From NCBI GenBank assembly GCA_963676875.1, contig OY781436.1, positions 558,001-622,000 of the forward strand: a stretch of DNA of 64,000 nt, in the 5' to 3' direction. The notes beneath the pieces are model-generated. The model searched no databases. It saw only the letters and a program-made list of their open reading frames with translations, and was not told the origin of the DNA. Position numbers and translations under genes: made by a program. Shown in pieces: positions 17,657 to 26,563 of the stretch (position 1 is the stretch's first letter; every line of letters starts with the position of its first letter). This stretch comes from UBA6244 sp963676875. GTDB taxonomy: Bacteria; Bacteroidota; Bacteroidia; Bacteroidales; F082.

Positions 17657-18181
17657 ATGCCAACCATCAGATCAGTAAAAGGAATAAAGCCCATTTGGGG
17701 GAAAAATTGTTTTATTGCCGACAATGCCACCTTAACCGGTGACGTGGTGATGGGCGACGACTGTAGCGTATGGTTTAATGCCGTGGTACGCGGAGATGTG
17801 CACAGCATCCGAATCGGGAATAATGTCAATATACAGGACGGTGCCATCATTCATTGCACCTACCAAAAAGCACCTGTTTCCATCGGCAACAACGTAAGTA
17901 TTGCCCACGGTGCCATTGTGCACGGATGCACCATCCACGACAATGTGCTCATTGGCATGGGATCCATTCTTATGGACGGCGTGGTTGTAGAAAGTAACTC
18001 GGTAATAGCAGCAGGGGCATTAATCTCAAAAAATACGGTGGTCAAATCGGGATCGGTGTATGCCGGTGTGCCTGCAAAACTCATTAAAACAGTTGACACA
18101 GAGCTTCTTGAAGGCGAAATAAACCGCATCTCCAACAACTACAATATGTATGCAAGCTGGTACGATGAACCGGAAGGTTAG
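17657..18181 (+). CDS. Gamma-carbonic-anhydrase-like hexapeptide-repeat protein
   Basis: 174 residues of left-handed beta-helix. Hexapeptide repeats run from about 15 to 140 (for example GDVVMGDDCSVWFNAVVRGD and NNVSIAHGAIVHGCTIHDNV). His residues in IIHCTYQ, IAHGAIVHG fit the three zinc ligands of the gamma-CA/YrdA/PaaY family. It would form a trimer with Zn or Fe at subunit interfaces. Many family members lack measured carbonic anhydrase activity, so the catalytic call is provisional. It starts 25 bases after nadB, so it may share that transcript. Confidence 0.88.
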   Translation: MPTIRSVKGIKPIWGKNCFIADNATLTGDVVMGDDCSVWFNAVVRGDVHSIRIGNNVNIQDGAIIHCTYQKAPVSIGNNVSIAHGAIVHGCTIHDNVLIGMGSILMDGVVVESNSVIAAGALISKNTVVKSGSVYAGVPAKLIKTVDTELLEGEINRISNNYNMYASWYDEPEG

Positions 18182-18286
18182 TCGGGTTTTTGTTGTAACG
18201 CCACGAGTTTCAAGATAGCAATCTCCTTCCATCAAACAAATTTTGCATTTTTTTTGTCCACAACCTGTTTGGCAATCTTTTTCCTC

Positions 18287-18294
18287 TATCTTTG
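18287..18294 (+). promoter_or_regulatory. -7 box of the MarR/RND efflux operon
   Basis: TATCTTTG, a perfect TAnnTTTG, 30 bases before the MarR ATG. A TTG at 18269-18271 is 15 bases upstream, somewhat close. No obvious operator palindrome was recognised. Confidence 0.5.
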
Positions 18295-18324
18295 CCGCCC
18301 TTTAGATGCATATACAACTAACTG

Positions 18325-18786
18325 ATGGAACTACAAGAATCGGACTTTATCGGCAAATGGATCGGACTCAGTGCTCACAAAATGAGTCTGGTAATGACCA
18401 AGATGCTTCATGCCCACGGAATTGCCATCACCCACGAGCAGATGATATTGCTGAAAATTATCTCCTGTTCCCAAGGTATCAGTCAGAAAGACCTGGCCAT
18501 TAAGCTCGACCGTGATAAAACATCCATAGCCCGATCGATAAATACGCTGGAAAAAAACCACAAGGTGGTACGCATCAATGTGGCCGGCGATAAGCGTGTA
18601 AATAATTTATATCTTACCAAAGAAGGTCACCAATTACTGGACGAGGTTCACCCCTTGTTCACGGAATTAACTGAGAAACTCATGTTAGAATTTACAGAAG
18701 AAGAAATCGCACAACTAAAGGCCTCCCTTCACAAACTTACCAATAAACTAATCGAATTAGAAACTCAGTTGCATACACAACAATAA
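18325..18786 (+). CDS. MarR-family transcriptional regulator
   Basis: 153 residues, the normal length for this dimeric winged-helix family. The helix-turn-helix and wing are visible as ISQKDLAIKLDRDKTSIARS, then LEKNHKVVRINVAGDKRVNN and LYLTKEGHQLLDEVHPLF. It heads an operon with a periplasmic adaptor, an RND pump and a TolC-like channel. By family precedent it would be a ligand-responsive repressor of that pump; this is inference from context. The downstream gene begins 26 bases after its stop. The inducer is unknown. Confidence 0.92.
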   Translation: MELQESDFIGKWIGLSAHKMSLVMTKMLHAHGIAITHEQMILLKIISCSQGISQKDLAIKLDRDKTSIARSINTLEKNHKVVRINVAGDKRVNNLYLTKEGHQLLDEVHPLFTELTEKLMLEFTEEEIAQLKASLHKLTNKLIELETQLHTQQ

Positions 18787-18812
18787 TTGATAAAATAAAA
18801 ACTTCTACCCAT

Positions 18813-19928
18813 ATGAATGCTCGAAAATCCTGGATACTGGCTCTGCTCTTCGTGGTGATAGGTGCCTTTGCTTTTGTTTACATCAGCAGCATGAAACAAC
18901 CGCCTAAACAAGCAGCTAAAAAAGAACGCGTGATAGCGCCCTATTTCGTGATAAAAAACGGTCAACTGCCATTGATGATAAGTGGTTCTGGACAAGTACG
19001 TGCCAAGGACCGTATTGACCTCTTTTCGGAGGTTAACGGTGTACTGCTTGCACAACAAAAAGATTTTAAACCAGGTATGGAATTCGACAAAGGAGAAATC
19101 CTGTGTCGGATTGATGCCACCGAACAACTCACCAATCTTTATGCCCAACGTAGCGAATATCAAAACCTGATCACCGCACTGATGCCTGATATCAAACTGG
19201 AATTCCCGAACGAAGCAGACAAATGGCAAGCCTATCTCAACAGCATTTCCATTAAAAACCCCATTCCGGAGGTTCCCACCATTCCTACAGAAAAAGAAAA
19301 ATATTTTATCACCGGAAGAAAAGTATTCTCAAGCTATTACAACCTTAAAAATCTGGAAGCCCGTCTGGATAAATATACCCTTTCAGCACCATTTCGCGGG
19401 GTAGTTACCGAATCGCTCATCAACCCGGGGGCGCTGGTACGGTCGGGACAAAAACTAGGCAGCTTCAGCAATCTGGGCGTATTCGAAATAGAGGTAGCCA
19501 TTCCGGCTGTGGACGCTCAATACCTAAAAGTGGGTAACAAAGCTAACCTTCAACTATCCGGACAATCGTCCATTTGGCAGGGGAAAGTTATCCGTATAAA
19601 TCCCGCCATCGACCTGAATACCCAAACCGTTGCCGTATTCATCGAAAGTAGCGACAAAGGGCTACGTGAAGGGATGTTTCCAACAGCCACCATCGACTGT
19701 GGAAGCATTGAAAATGTGGCCGAAGTACCACGCAACCTCCTCATCAACAACCAATGGATTTATTACATCGACAGCGACAGCACCTTGCAAAAAGTGGAAA
19801 CCAAACCCATTCGTTTTGAAGAAGAAACCGTGATTACCAATCAACTTCGCGATGGTATGAAAATCGTTGCCAAAAACATTCCCGGTGCTTTTATTGGGAT
19901 GAAAGTGATACCAACGGAAGAAAAATAG
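18813..19928 (+). CDS. RND efflux periplasmic adaptor (membrane fusion protein)
   Basis: 371 residues. An N-terminal signal anchor (SWILALLFVVIGAFAFVYIS) is followed by a lipoyl-like/barrel-sandwich half (SGSGQVRAKDRIDLFSEVNG). A short helical hairpin comes next (about 105-180), then the second lipoyl half (YTLSAPFRGVVTESLINPGA) and beta-barrel and membrane-proximal domains. No lipobox is seen, so it is probably membrane-anchored. It connects the inner-membrane pump at 19983 with the outer-membrane channel at 23122. The gap to the pump gene is 54 bases. Confidence 0.93.
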   Translation: MNARKSWILALLFVVIGAFAFVYISSMKQPPKQAAKKERVIAPYFVIKNGQLPLMISGSGQVRAKDRIDLFSEVNGVLLAQQKDFKPGMEFDKGEILCRIDATEQLTNLYAQRSEYQNLITALMPDIKLEFPNEADKWQAYLNSISIKNPIPEVPTIPTEKEKYFITGRKVFSSYYNLKNLEARLDKYTLSAPFRGVVTESLINPGALVRSGQKLGSFSNLGVFEIEVAIPAVDAQYLKVGNKANLQLSGQSSIWQGKVIRINPAIDLNTQTVAVFIESSDKGLREGMFPTATIDCGSIENVAEVPRNLLINNQWIYYIDSDSTLQKVETKPIRFEEETVITNQLRDGMKIVAKNIPGAFIGMKVIPTEEK

Positions 19929-19982
19929 TCCGGCAAAACACCGCACTAAAGTTTGATTACTAAATGAACTAACGAAATTCTG

Positions 19983-22900
19983 ATGAAAAAAATCATCGCT
20001 TACTTTATAAAATATCCGGTATCTGCCAACGTGTTCATTCTGGCTTTTACCCTGTTTGGCACCATCGCACTCTTCAACCTCAGGTCGTCGTTTTTCCCCT
20101 TGGCCGAAAGCAAAATTATCAACATACAATTGGTTTATCCGGGAGCTTCACCACAAGAGGTAGAAGAAGGAATTGTGCTAAAAATTGAAGACAACCTGCG
20201 GGGAATCACCGGTGTAGAGCGTTTTACCTCCATATCGTCCGAAAACTCCGGAACCATCACCATCGAAGTGGAAAAGGATTATCGGACCGAAACTGCACTG
20301 GAAGACGTTAAAAATGCAGTTAACCGCATCAACTCTTTTCCGGTTGACATGGAACCTCCTGTTATTTTTAAAACCGAAAACCTCAATCCCACCGTGACCT
20401 TTGCCATAAGTGGTGACAACCTTTCGTTGCGTTCGCTCAAAGAAACCGCCAGGGTAATTGAAGATGAATTGCGCTCGCTGGACGGCGTTTCAAAGGTAAG
20501 CCTGAGTGGGTTTCCGGATGAAGAAATTGAAGTGGCCGTCAACGAAAATTCGCTACGCACATACAACCTGACCTTCGACGATGTGGCCAACGCCATCAAA
20601 CGTGCCAACATCGACATCACCGGTGGTAAAATTAAAACCGACACCGAAGAATACCTGATTCGCGGTAGATATAAACAATACTATGGTTCCGGCCTTGAAA
20701 ATATCATTGTAAAATCAGACGTTTTTGGAAAAACTATCAGGTTATCGGATGTGGCCAACATCTCCGATCGTTGGTCGGAAAACCCCGACCGCATTGAGAT
20801 AGACGGAGAAAATTCCATTGAAGTAAGCGTGCAAACCACCAACAATGAAGATTTTCTGGCTGCCGCCGAAAAGGTAAACCAATACATCAACCATTTTAAC
20901 GAAACAAACGAAGGTATCCATCTGACCATTGTGAGTGATAGGTCGGTAAACCTGCTCGAACGTCGTGACTTGTTGACCAGCAATGGAATTTTGGGGATGA
21001 TTTTGGTAATCATACTATTATCGTTGTTCCTGAATCCACGCATGGCCTTTTGGGTGGCACTGGGTCTCCCCATATCTTTTTTTGGAATGTTTATCCTTGC
21101 CCAAATTTTCGGCATTACCATCAATGTTATTTCGCTTTTTGGAATGATCGTGGTGATTGGTATTCTGGTGGACGACGGTATTGTCATCGCCGAGAACATT
21201 TATAATCAATATGAAAGGGGTAAAACACCTATCCGGGCTGCCATCGATGGCACCATGGAAGTGCTGCCGGCTATTTTTTCGGCTATCGCTACCACCGTTA
21301 TGGCCTTTTCTATATTTTATTTTCTGGATGGTCGTGTGGGCGACTTTTTCAATGAACTGGCTTTCGTGGTCATTGCCACATTGGGAGTATCACTCATTGA
21401 AGCTGTCATCATTTTACCGGCTCACCTGGCACACAGCAAAGCACTTCAGGGAAAAAAATCGCAGAATTTTGTAAGCCGCACCATGGACAAAGCGATGATT
21501 TGGATGCGTGACACTACTTATACACCAACGCTCCGGTTTGTCCTCAACAATAAAATCCTTACATTCGTTATTGCTTCTTTATTTCTGGCGTTAACCGTTG
21601 CCGCTTTTCGTGGAGGAATCATCAAAGGCACTTTTTTCCCATTTATCGAACGCGACAACATTGCCGTTACCCTGAAAATGCCCGAAGGCACCAACGAAAC
21701 CATCACCACCGCCTGGATTGATAAAATAGAAGCAGCGGCATGGCGTGTAAACGAAGAATACAAAAGCAAACGACCTGACGGACTGGATATTATCGACCAT
21801 ATATCCAAAAAAATCGGACCTTCCACTTCCAATGCCAGCCTAAATATTATATTATTGAAAGGCGAAGTTCGCAATGTTGTGAGCTACGAAATCGCCAACG
21901 CCATCTCCAAAGAAGCTGGTCCGGTTATCGGAGCCGAGTCGCTCTCATACGGTGGTGGAGGTTCCTTTGGAAAACCCATTTCAGTAGCCTTCCTTGGAAA
22001 CAACCTGCAAGAGCTGGAAATGGCCAAGAACGAACTGAAAGAAAAGCTGGAAAAACTGGAAGCCCTCAAAGATGTGAACGACAACGACTTGCAAGGCATC
22101 AAAGAAATAAACGTGGAGCTCAAACCCAAGGCCTACATGTTGGGGTTAAGTCTTCAGGATGTACTCGGACAAGTAAGGTCGGGATTTTTTGGCAAGGAAG
22201 TTCAACGCTTACAACGTGGTCGCGATGAGGTCAGGATTTGGGTGAGATATAACGAAAAAGACCGGTCGTCCATCAACAACCTCAGCCTTATGTACATCAC
22301 CACTCCTACCCGCGAAAAGGTTCCATTCGACGAGCTGGCCACTTACACAATTAAAAGAGGTGTGGTGTCCATCAATCATCTGGACGGTAAACGCCAGATC
22401 AATGTGGAAGCCGACATGGTTAACGAAACCTCCTCAGTAACAGAGATTTTGGGTTATGTAAAATCAGATATGGTTCCGGGGATTCTGGCTAAATACCCCT
22501 CAGTCAGCGTACTGTACGAAGGGCAAAACCGCGAAGCCGAAAAAACACAGAAGTCTGCTGCCAAAGCATTGCCGGTGGTACTGTTTCTGATTATTGCCAT
22601 GATCACCTTTACTTTTAGGTCGTTTGGACAAACTATGCTGCTGTTCGTGCTTATCCCGTTTAGTTTGATTGGGGTGGCATGGGGCCATTATTTTCACGGA
22701 CACGCCATCAGCATGTTGAGCATGATGGGTGTGGTGGCACTTATCGGAATTATTGTAAACGACGGATTGGTGTTGGTCAGCAAGTTTAACACCAACATGA
22801 AAGAAGGCATGCCCTTTACCGAAGCAGTTGTTAGTGCAGGTGTTTCGCGTTTTAGGGCCATCTTTTTAACCACGGTAACCACCGTGGGAGGTTTAGCTCC

Positions 22901-23138
22901 TTTGATTCTCGAAAAGAGTTTTCAAGCCCAGTTTCTGGTTCCCATGGCCATATCCATTGCATACGGAATTACTGCTGCCACCATTCTCACGCTGGTACTG
23001 CTGCCTGTGCTCCTTGTGGCACTCAATAATTTCAGAACCTTTATAAAATTTGTATGGGAGGGCACCCGCCCTTCTCCCGAAAGCGTTGAACCCGCTGTTA
23101 AAGAACTTAAATCTGAAAACGATGAATTTGAAAACTAA
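19983..23138 (+). CDS. RND efflux pump permease subunit (AcrB-like)
   Basis: 1,051 residues, typical for the HAE-RND family. It has TM1 at the N-terminus (YPVSANVFILAFTLFGTIAL), porter domains, a TM2-6 bundle, a second porter half and a TM8-12 bundle. The proton-relay motif in TM4 is present as GILVDDGIVIAENIYNQYER, with two adjacent aspartates. The TM10 counterpart is GIIVNDGLVLVSKFNTNMKE. It exports substrates by proton antiport through the adaptor and TolC. The substrate is unknown; with the Asp pair, drug or lipophilic compounds are likelier than metals. The next gene overlaps its last 17 bases. Confidence 0.95.
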   Translation: MKKIIAYFIKYPVSANVFILAFTLFGTIALFNLRSSFFPLAESKIINIQLVYPGASPQEVEEGIVLKIEDNLRGITGVERFTSISSENSGTITIEVEKDYRTETALEDVKNAVNRINSFPVDMEPPVIFKTENLNPTVTFAISGDNLSLRSLKETARVIEDELRSLDGVSKVSLSGFPDEEIEVAVNENSLRTYNLTFDDVANAIKRANIDITGGKIKTDTEEYLIRGRYKQYYGSGLENIIVKSDVFGKTIRLSDVANISDRWSENPDRIEIDGENSIEVSVQTTNNEDFLAAAEKVNQYINHFNETNEGIHLTIVSDRSVNLLERRDLLTSNGILGMILVIILLSLFLNPRMAFWVALGLPISFFGMFILAQIFGITINVISLFGMIVVIGILVDDGIVIAENIYNQYERGKTPIRAAIDGTMEVLPAIFSAIATTVMAFSIFYFLDGRVGDFFNELAFVVIATLGVSLIEAVIILPAHLAHSKALQGKKSQNFVSRTMDKAMIWMRDTTYTPTLRFVLNNKILTFVIASLFLALTVAAFRGGIIKGTFFPFIERDNIAVTLKMPEGTNETITTAWIDKIEAAAWRVNEEYKSKRPDGLDIIDHISKKIGPSTSNASLNIILLKGEVRNVVSYEIANAISKEAGPVIGAESLSYGGGGSFGKPISVAFLGNNLQELEMAKNELKEKLEKLEALKDVNDNDLQGIKEINVELKPKAYMLGLSLQDVLGQVRSGFFGKEVQRLQRGRDEVRIWVRYNEKDRSSINNLSLMYITTPTREKVPFDELATYTIKRGVVSINHLDGKRQINVEADMVNETSSVTEILGYVKSDMVPGILAKYPSVSVLYEGQNREAEKTQKSAAKALPVVLFLIIAMITFTFRSFGQTMLLFVLIPFSLIGVAWGHYFHGHAISMLSMMGVVALIGIIVNDGLVLVSKFNTNMKEGMPFTEAVVSAGVSRFRAIFLTTVTTVGGLAPLILEKSFQAQFLVPMAISIAYGITAATILTLVLLPVLLVALNNFRTFIKFVWEGTRPSPESVEPAVKELKSENDEFEN

Positions 23139-24456
23139 TATAGCTCTCAGTATTGTAATCCTCATTTCATGGTCGGTAGCCGCAGTGGCACAAACCGCCG
23201 ATACTACGGCAAAACTGACTTTAACGGAAGCCGTTGCCATTGCCATGGAGAAAAATCAGGACATCCTGGTGGCCCGAAACAATTTGCGCATTGCCGAAAA
23301 CAATGCCGGCATTCTCAATTCTGGGTATTTACCACAATTGGTAGGAAATGCCGGGGGAAATTACTCCAACCAAAACACCGAAATGACTTACTCAAGCGGC
23401 GACAAGGTTACCCGGGACGGAGCCGTTTCGACCTCCTACAATGGCTCTTTGGGAATCAACTATCGATTGTTTGACGGATTTAACCGACATTACAACTATA
23501 AGATTTTGCAAGCCGACTACTCTTATTCGGAACTTCAATCAAGGTCGGTAATTGAAAACACGCTGCTTTCGCTCATCCGATCGTATTACGACGTGGCGCG
23601 CCTGACTTCACGTATCGAAAACATCAAGCGAACGCTGTTGATTTCCAATACCCGATACAATTACGTGAAGGATAAGTATCACTACGGGCAAAGTACCGAA
23701 CTCGATTTACTCAACTCGGAAGTGGATTTAAACAACGACAGTGTCAACCTCATCAACACCCAACGCGAATTACGCATTGCCAATAATAACCTGATCGTTT
23801 TGTTGGGAATTTCACCCAATAACGCTTTTTCGGTGGACACCAACGTGGTATTCAATCCGGTAGCACAACAGGATTCGCTCTTTGTTGATGCCTTAAATAA
23901 CAATGCCACTTACCAAATGAGTTTGCAAAACAAGGAAATTTCAACCTTGTCGGCCAAACAAAGCAAATCAGGCTATTTACCCACGTTGGACTTGAGTGGT
24001 AGCTATGCCCTTTCTAAAACCGATAACGATGTGGGATATATGTTGAACTCCAAAAATACAGGATTCAGCACCGGTGTTTCACTTGCGTGGAATATTTTCG
24101 ACGGCGGTAAAACCCGAACTCGTGAACTCAACGCGAAAATTTCGCTGGAAAATGCAGATTACCAAACCGCTCAAGCCCGAAATGAGCTCCAACGACAGTT
24201 CAACAATGCCTATACCAACTACCGCGATTTGTTCTATATCATGCAGGTGGAAGAACGCAATACACGTACCAACCGACTGAATTTCAGCCGCTCGGTGGAG
24301 CAATTCAGATTAGGGCAGATTTCGTCCCTTGATTTCAGAAATGCTCAGGTTGAACTACAGAATGCCATCGACCGTTACAATACCGCCATGTACAACGCCA
24401 AAGTAGCCGAAATGGAGCTGCTCAAGCTGGCGGGTCTGTTTTTGGAGATGATTTGA
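23122..24456 (+). CDS. TolC-family outer membrane channel of the RND system
   Basis: 444 residues from the ATG at 23122, chosen because the signal peptide (IALSIVILISWSVAAVAQ) starts there; earlier in-frame codons would add a charged segment inside the pump gene. The OEP repeats are visible: LTLTEAVAIAMEKNQDILVA near the N-terminus, GINYRLFDGFNRHYNY, SYYDVARLTSRIENIKRTL and the second-half counterpart SLAWNIFDGGKTRTRELNAK. It forms a trimeric channel through the outer membrane and completes the tripartite pump. The 17-base overlap with the pump gene suggests coupled translation. Just after its stop the sequence becomes remnant and mobile-element DNA. Confidence 0.94.
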   Translation: MNLKTNIALSIVILISWSVAAVAQTADTTAKLTLTEAVAIAMEKNQDILVARNNLRIAENNAGILNSGYLPQLVGNAGGNYSNQNTEMTYSSGDKVTRDGAVSTSYNGSLGINYRLFDGFNRHYNYKILQADYSYSELQSRSVIENTLLSLIRSYYDVARLTSRIENIKRTLLISNTRYNYVKDKYHYGQSTELDLLNSEVDLNNDSVNLINTQRELRIANNNLIVLLGISPNNAFSVDTNVVFNPVAQQDSLFVDALNNNATYQMSLQNKEISTLSAKQSKSGYLPTLDLSGSYALSKTDNDVGYMLNSKNTGFSTGVSLAWNIFDGGKTRTRELNAKISLENADYQTAQARNELQRQFNNAYTNYRDLFYIMQVEERNTRTNRLNFSRSVEQFRLGQISSLDFRNAQVELQNAIDRYNTAMYNAKVAEMELLKLAGLFLEMI

Positions 24457-24458
24457 AA

Positions 24459-24596
24459 TGTAAATTAGAAATCTTACTTAACGAGTTGATGGAACACCCC
24501 ACTACTGGTACCGGACAGCCGGAACAACTAAAATACCACCTGAAAGGATTGTATTCGCGTAGAATTAACCAAAAACACAGGTTATACCAACTATAA
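24459..24596 (+). pseudogene. Truncated YoeB/Txe-type mRNA interferase fragment
   Basis: Directly after the TolC stop, another frame encodes about 45 residues that strongly resemble the core and C-terminal half of YoeB toxins: ILLNELMEHPTTGTGQPEQL, then KGLYSRRINQKHRLYQL and a stop. YoeB proteins carry PFTGTGKPE...L...WSRRINQEHRLVY in the same order. The N-terminal third is missing. One residue of the RLVY motif is lost, and a stop replaces the last catalytic segment. The reading frame after the stop continues without an intact His-Tyr end. No antitoxin (YefM-like) is present. It is a dead fragment left after a recombination event close to the tolC end. Confidence 0.75.
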
Positions 24597-25000
24597 ATTG
24601 AAGTTAGCACTACGCTGTTGATGTATAATGCCGATATAGAATTGAAGAGGTTTCAGAAGCGAAGCGAACTTAATGCTCATTTCAATTCACAATCGGTATT
24701 AGTTTATTCGATTGACGAACAGCATCTTAACAGTAGAATACTGAGAAACTGTCTAAATTTTATTTTAGGGCTCCGTTAGGAGCCAAATATGGGTAGATGG
24801 ATAATCTTTTTCATTTATTTCGTCCCGGATGGGACGATACAATCGTGCTGAAATGACCTTTCATACCCATATGTTTTACCAACAAGAAAAACTTAGACAG
24901 TTTCTGAGTGAAAACGCTCATTACCGAGATAAATAATTATGAACCATCCTACTCCGTTGATCTTGGAGGCAACAGGGACAGTACCGGTCATTTTCACAAA
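24597..25000. other. Non-coding stretch after the tolC operon
   Basis: About 400 bases with no supportable gene. It holds the tail of the toxin remnant and the inverted-repeat element at 24740-24909, then plain sequence up to the terminator shared with the gene at 25050. Confidence 0.6.
24740..24909. mobile_element. MITE-like element with 22-bp terminal inverted repeats and nested hairpins
   Basis: The ends are 22-bp inverted repeats with two mismatches (24740-24761 and 24888-24909, core AGAAACTGTCTAA). Inside are further exact pairs: GGCTCC/GGAGCC (24769-24784), ATATGGGTA/TACCCATAT (24787-24795 and 24864-24872) and CGTCCC/GGGACG (24821-24836). No protein is encoded. Length of about 170 bases, symmetry and location beside a broken toxin gene fit a non-autonomous mobile or REP-like element. 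No target-site duplication was recognised. Confidence 0.6.
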
Positions 25001-25032
25001 AAAAAGGAGCAATCAGATTGCTCCTTATTTTT
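25001..25032. terminator. Terminator (bidirectional form) after the OmpP1/FadL-like gene
   Basis: Perfect 10-bp stem AAGGAGCAAT/ATTGCTCCTT with a 3-base loop (25004-25026). On the minus strand it is followed by a long T-run; on the plus strand by TATTTTT. It stands 24 bases after the stop of the minus-strand gene. Confidence 0.85.
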
Positions 25033-25049
25033 ATAAAGCTTCGGTTTCA

Positions 25050-26501
25050 TTAGAAATTAAACCTGAAAGTCAATGCGAATTGGTTGGTAGTGAATTTATT
25101 ATCGATGGGGCTAGTTTGAATATCATTGTATGAATACAAATAGTATTCTTCATTCATCACCGAATATACGTAGGCAAAATCGAGGGCAAATCCATCTTTT
25201 TTATAGCCGATACCGCCCGAATAGGAAGTCCGTTTTCCGTCGTTCAGGTTATTGGCATAGGGACTTGTTGAAAAGCCATAACCTCCACGCAGACTTATCA
25301 TTCCCAGCCGCCATTCGGTTCCAAATCTCAAATTGTGTGTGGAAGTATAAGCGTCCCGGATATCTGTATTCACGTCTCCGGTGCCACCATCTTTCGAACC
25401 AAAGCGGGCAGTGGAATAGTCGGCAAATTCATATTCGGCAGACACAAACCCCATTTGGTTGATGAAGAATGCCGCGCTACCCATGGCTTTCAAAGGTGTA
25501 TAAAAGCGGTAGGAATAATTTCCGGTGACAACCGATTCAGCCACATAGGTTTCTCCGCCGTAGGTGGCTGTGGTTACTGTATTCCAAACATCGGTCATAT
25601 TCCAATAATACGAAGGCGTATGAAATGAAGCACCAAAGCGCACCCAATCGGCAGGTTTGACAATGGCTCCCAATTTCAGGTTGATTCCCCAACCGTTGGT
25701 CACCAAATTCTCGGTCACGCTCCAACGTTGAAAGTCGGGCACATTATCAGATGTAAATTCTTCTGAGTAAACTGTTTTACGATCGAATCGAATATAGGGA
25801 AGTCCCACGGTGGCCCCCAGAAAGAGAAAGTCGTTGTAGTTGGAGGCTATGGAAAACACCCATTCGTTGGTTGAACCTTTGGAAATAACCTGTTGCGACT
25901 GATAAACTGCGCTATTTGGGATGGGTGTATCATAAAGATCGATAAATCCGGGTACTGTATCAAGCAAATAAACCGCCCAGGCAGGCTCCAGATAAAAGGG
26001 ATCCTGGCTTTCAAGATCATAATAAGGAACATAATCGGCTTGCTCCCAATATACATCCAATTTGGAGTTCTGGCTGTTATATCCGTTCATGTTGACCACT
26101 GAGTTATAATTATTCAACCTATTCATTCCCAAGGCAAACTGAAAATATTTCCAACCATCACCACCATGCAGTGGGGTAGTCATGACATATCCCAGATTAC
26201 TCAAATCGAATATGGTACGATAATCTTCGGAGTAGGTTCCGTTGTAGGTGGAACCCACCCTTCTGGAAAACACCTCGGGGGTGATGGTCATGTCGTAGGT
26301 ACGAAAGAGCCCCAAACCTGCGGGGTTGGTACTTGCGGTGGAAAAATCGGCACCTACGGCACCAAAGGCTCCTCCGGCGCCCATACTGCGGGCGGTTCCT
26401 TGATAGTACGACTGAGAATATCTGAGGGCATCTTCTGCCAGTTGCGCGTTCATGGCCACGGTAAGGAGCAGCATCATGGTTGCGATGATGTATTTTTTCA
26501 T
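25050..26501 (-). CDS. OmpP1/FadL-family outer membrane barrel protein
   Basis: 483 residues with a signal peptide (KKYIIATMMLLLTVAMNAQ). The mature N-terminus LAEDALRYSQSYYQGTARSM followed by GAGGAFGAVGADFSTASTNP and AGLGLFRTYDMTITPEVFSR is the conserved OmpP1/FadL hatch region. The remainder alternates short beta strands with aromatic ends, up to a terminal strand FTTNQFALTFRFNF ending in Phe, as outer-membrane barrels do. Family members take up hydrophobic compounds; several Bacteroidota paralogues have unknown cargo or are T9SS-related. It follows the lipoprotein gene at 28105 by 62 bases in the same direction and might be co-transcribed. Confidence 0.85.
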   Translation of the reverse strand: MKKYIIATMMLLLTVAMNAQLAEDALRYSQSYYQGTARSMGAGGAFGAVGADFSTASTNPAGLGLFRTYDMTITPEVFSRRVGSTYNGTYSEDYRTIFDLSNLGYVMTTPLHGGDGWKYFQFALGMNRLNNYNSVVNMNGYNSQNSKLDVYWEQADYVPYYDLESQDPFYLEPAWAVYLLDTVPGFIDLYDTPIPNSAVYQSQQVISKGSTNEWVFSIASNYNDFLFLGATVGLPYIRFDRKTVYSEEFTSDNVPDFQRWSVTENLVTNGWGINLKLGAIVKPADWVRFGASFHTPSYYWNMTDVWNTVTTATYGGETYVAESVVTGNYSYRFYTPLKAMGSAAFFINQMGFVSAEYEFADYSTARFGSKDGGTGDVNTDIRDAYTSTHNLRFGTEWRLGMISLRGGYGFSTSPYANNLNDGKRTSYSGGIGYKKDGFALDFAYVYSVMNEEYYLYSYNDIQTSPIDNKFTTNQFALTFRFNF

Positions 26502-26563
26502 AAAGCGTAAGATTAATCTAAAATCATTATTTATTTAGGGTTCAGCAATACTGTTTGTACCCT

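Noticed and set aside
24939..25133. Small plus-strand frame of 64 codons before the OmpP1/FadL-like gene end
   Set aside because: It runs through the terminator hairpin and into the antisense of the barrel gene; not a real gene.
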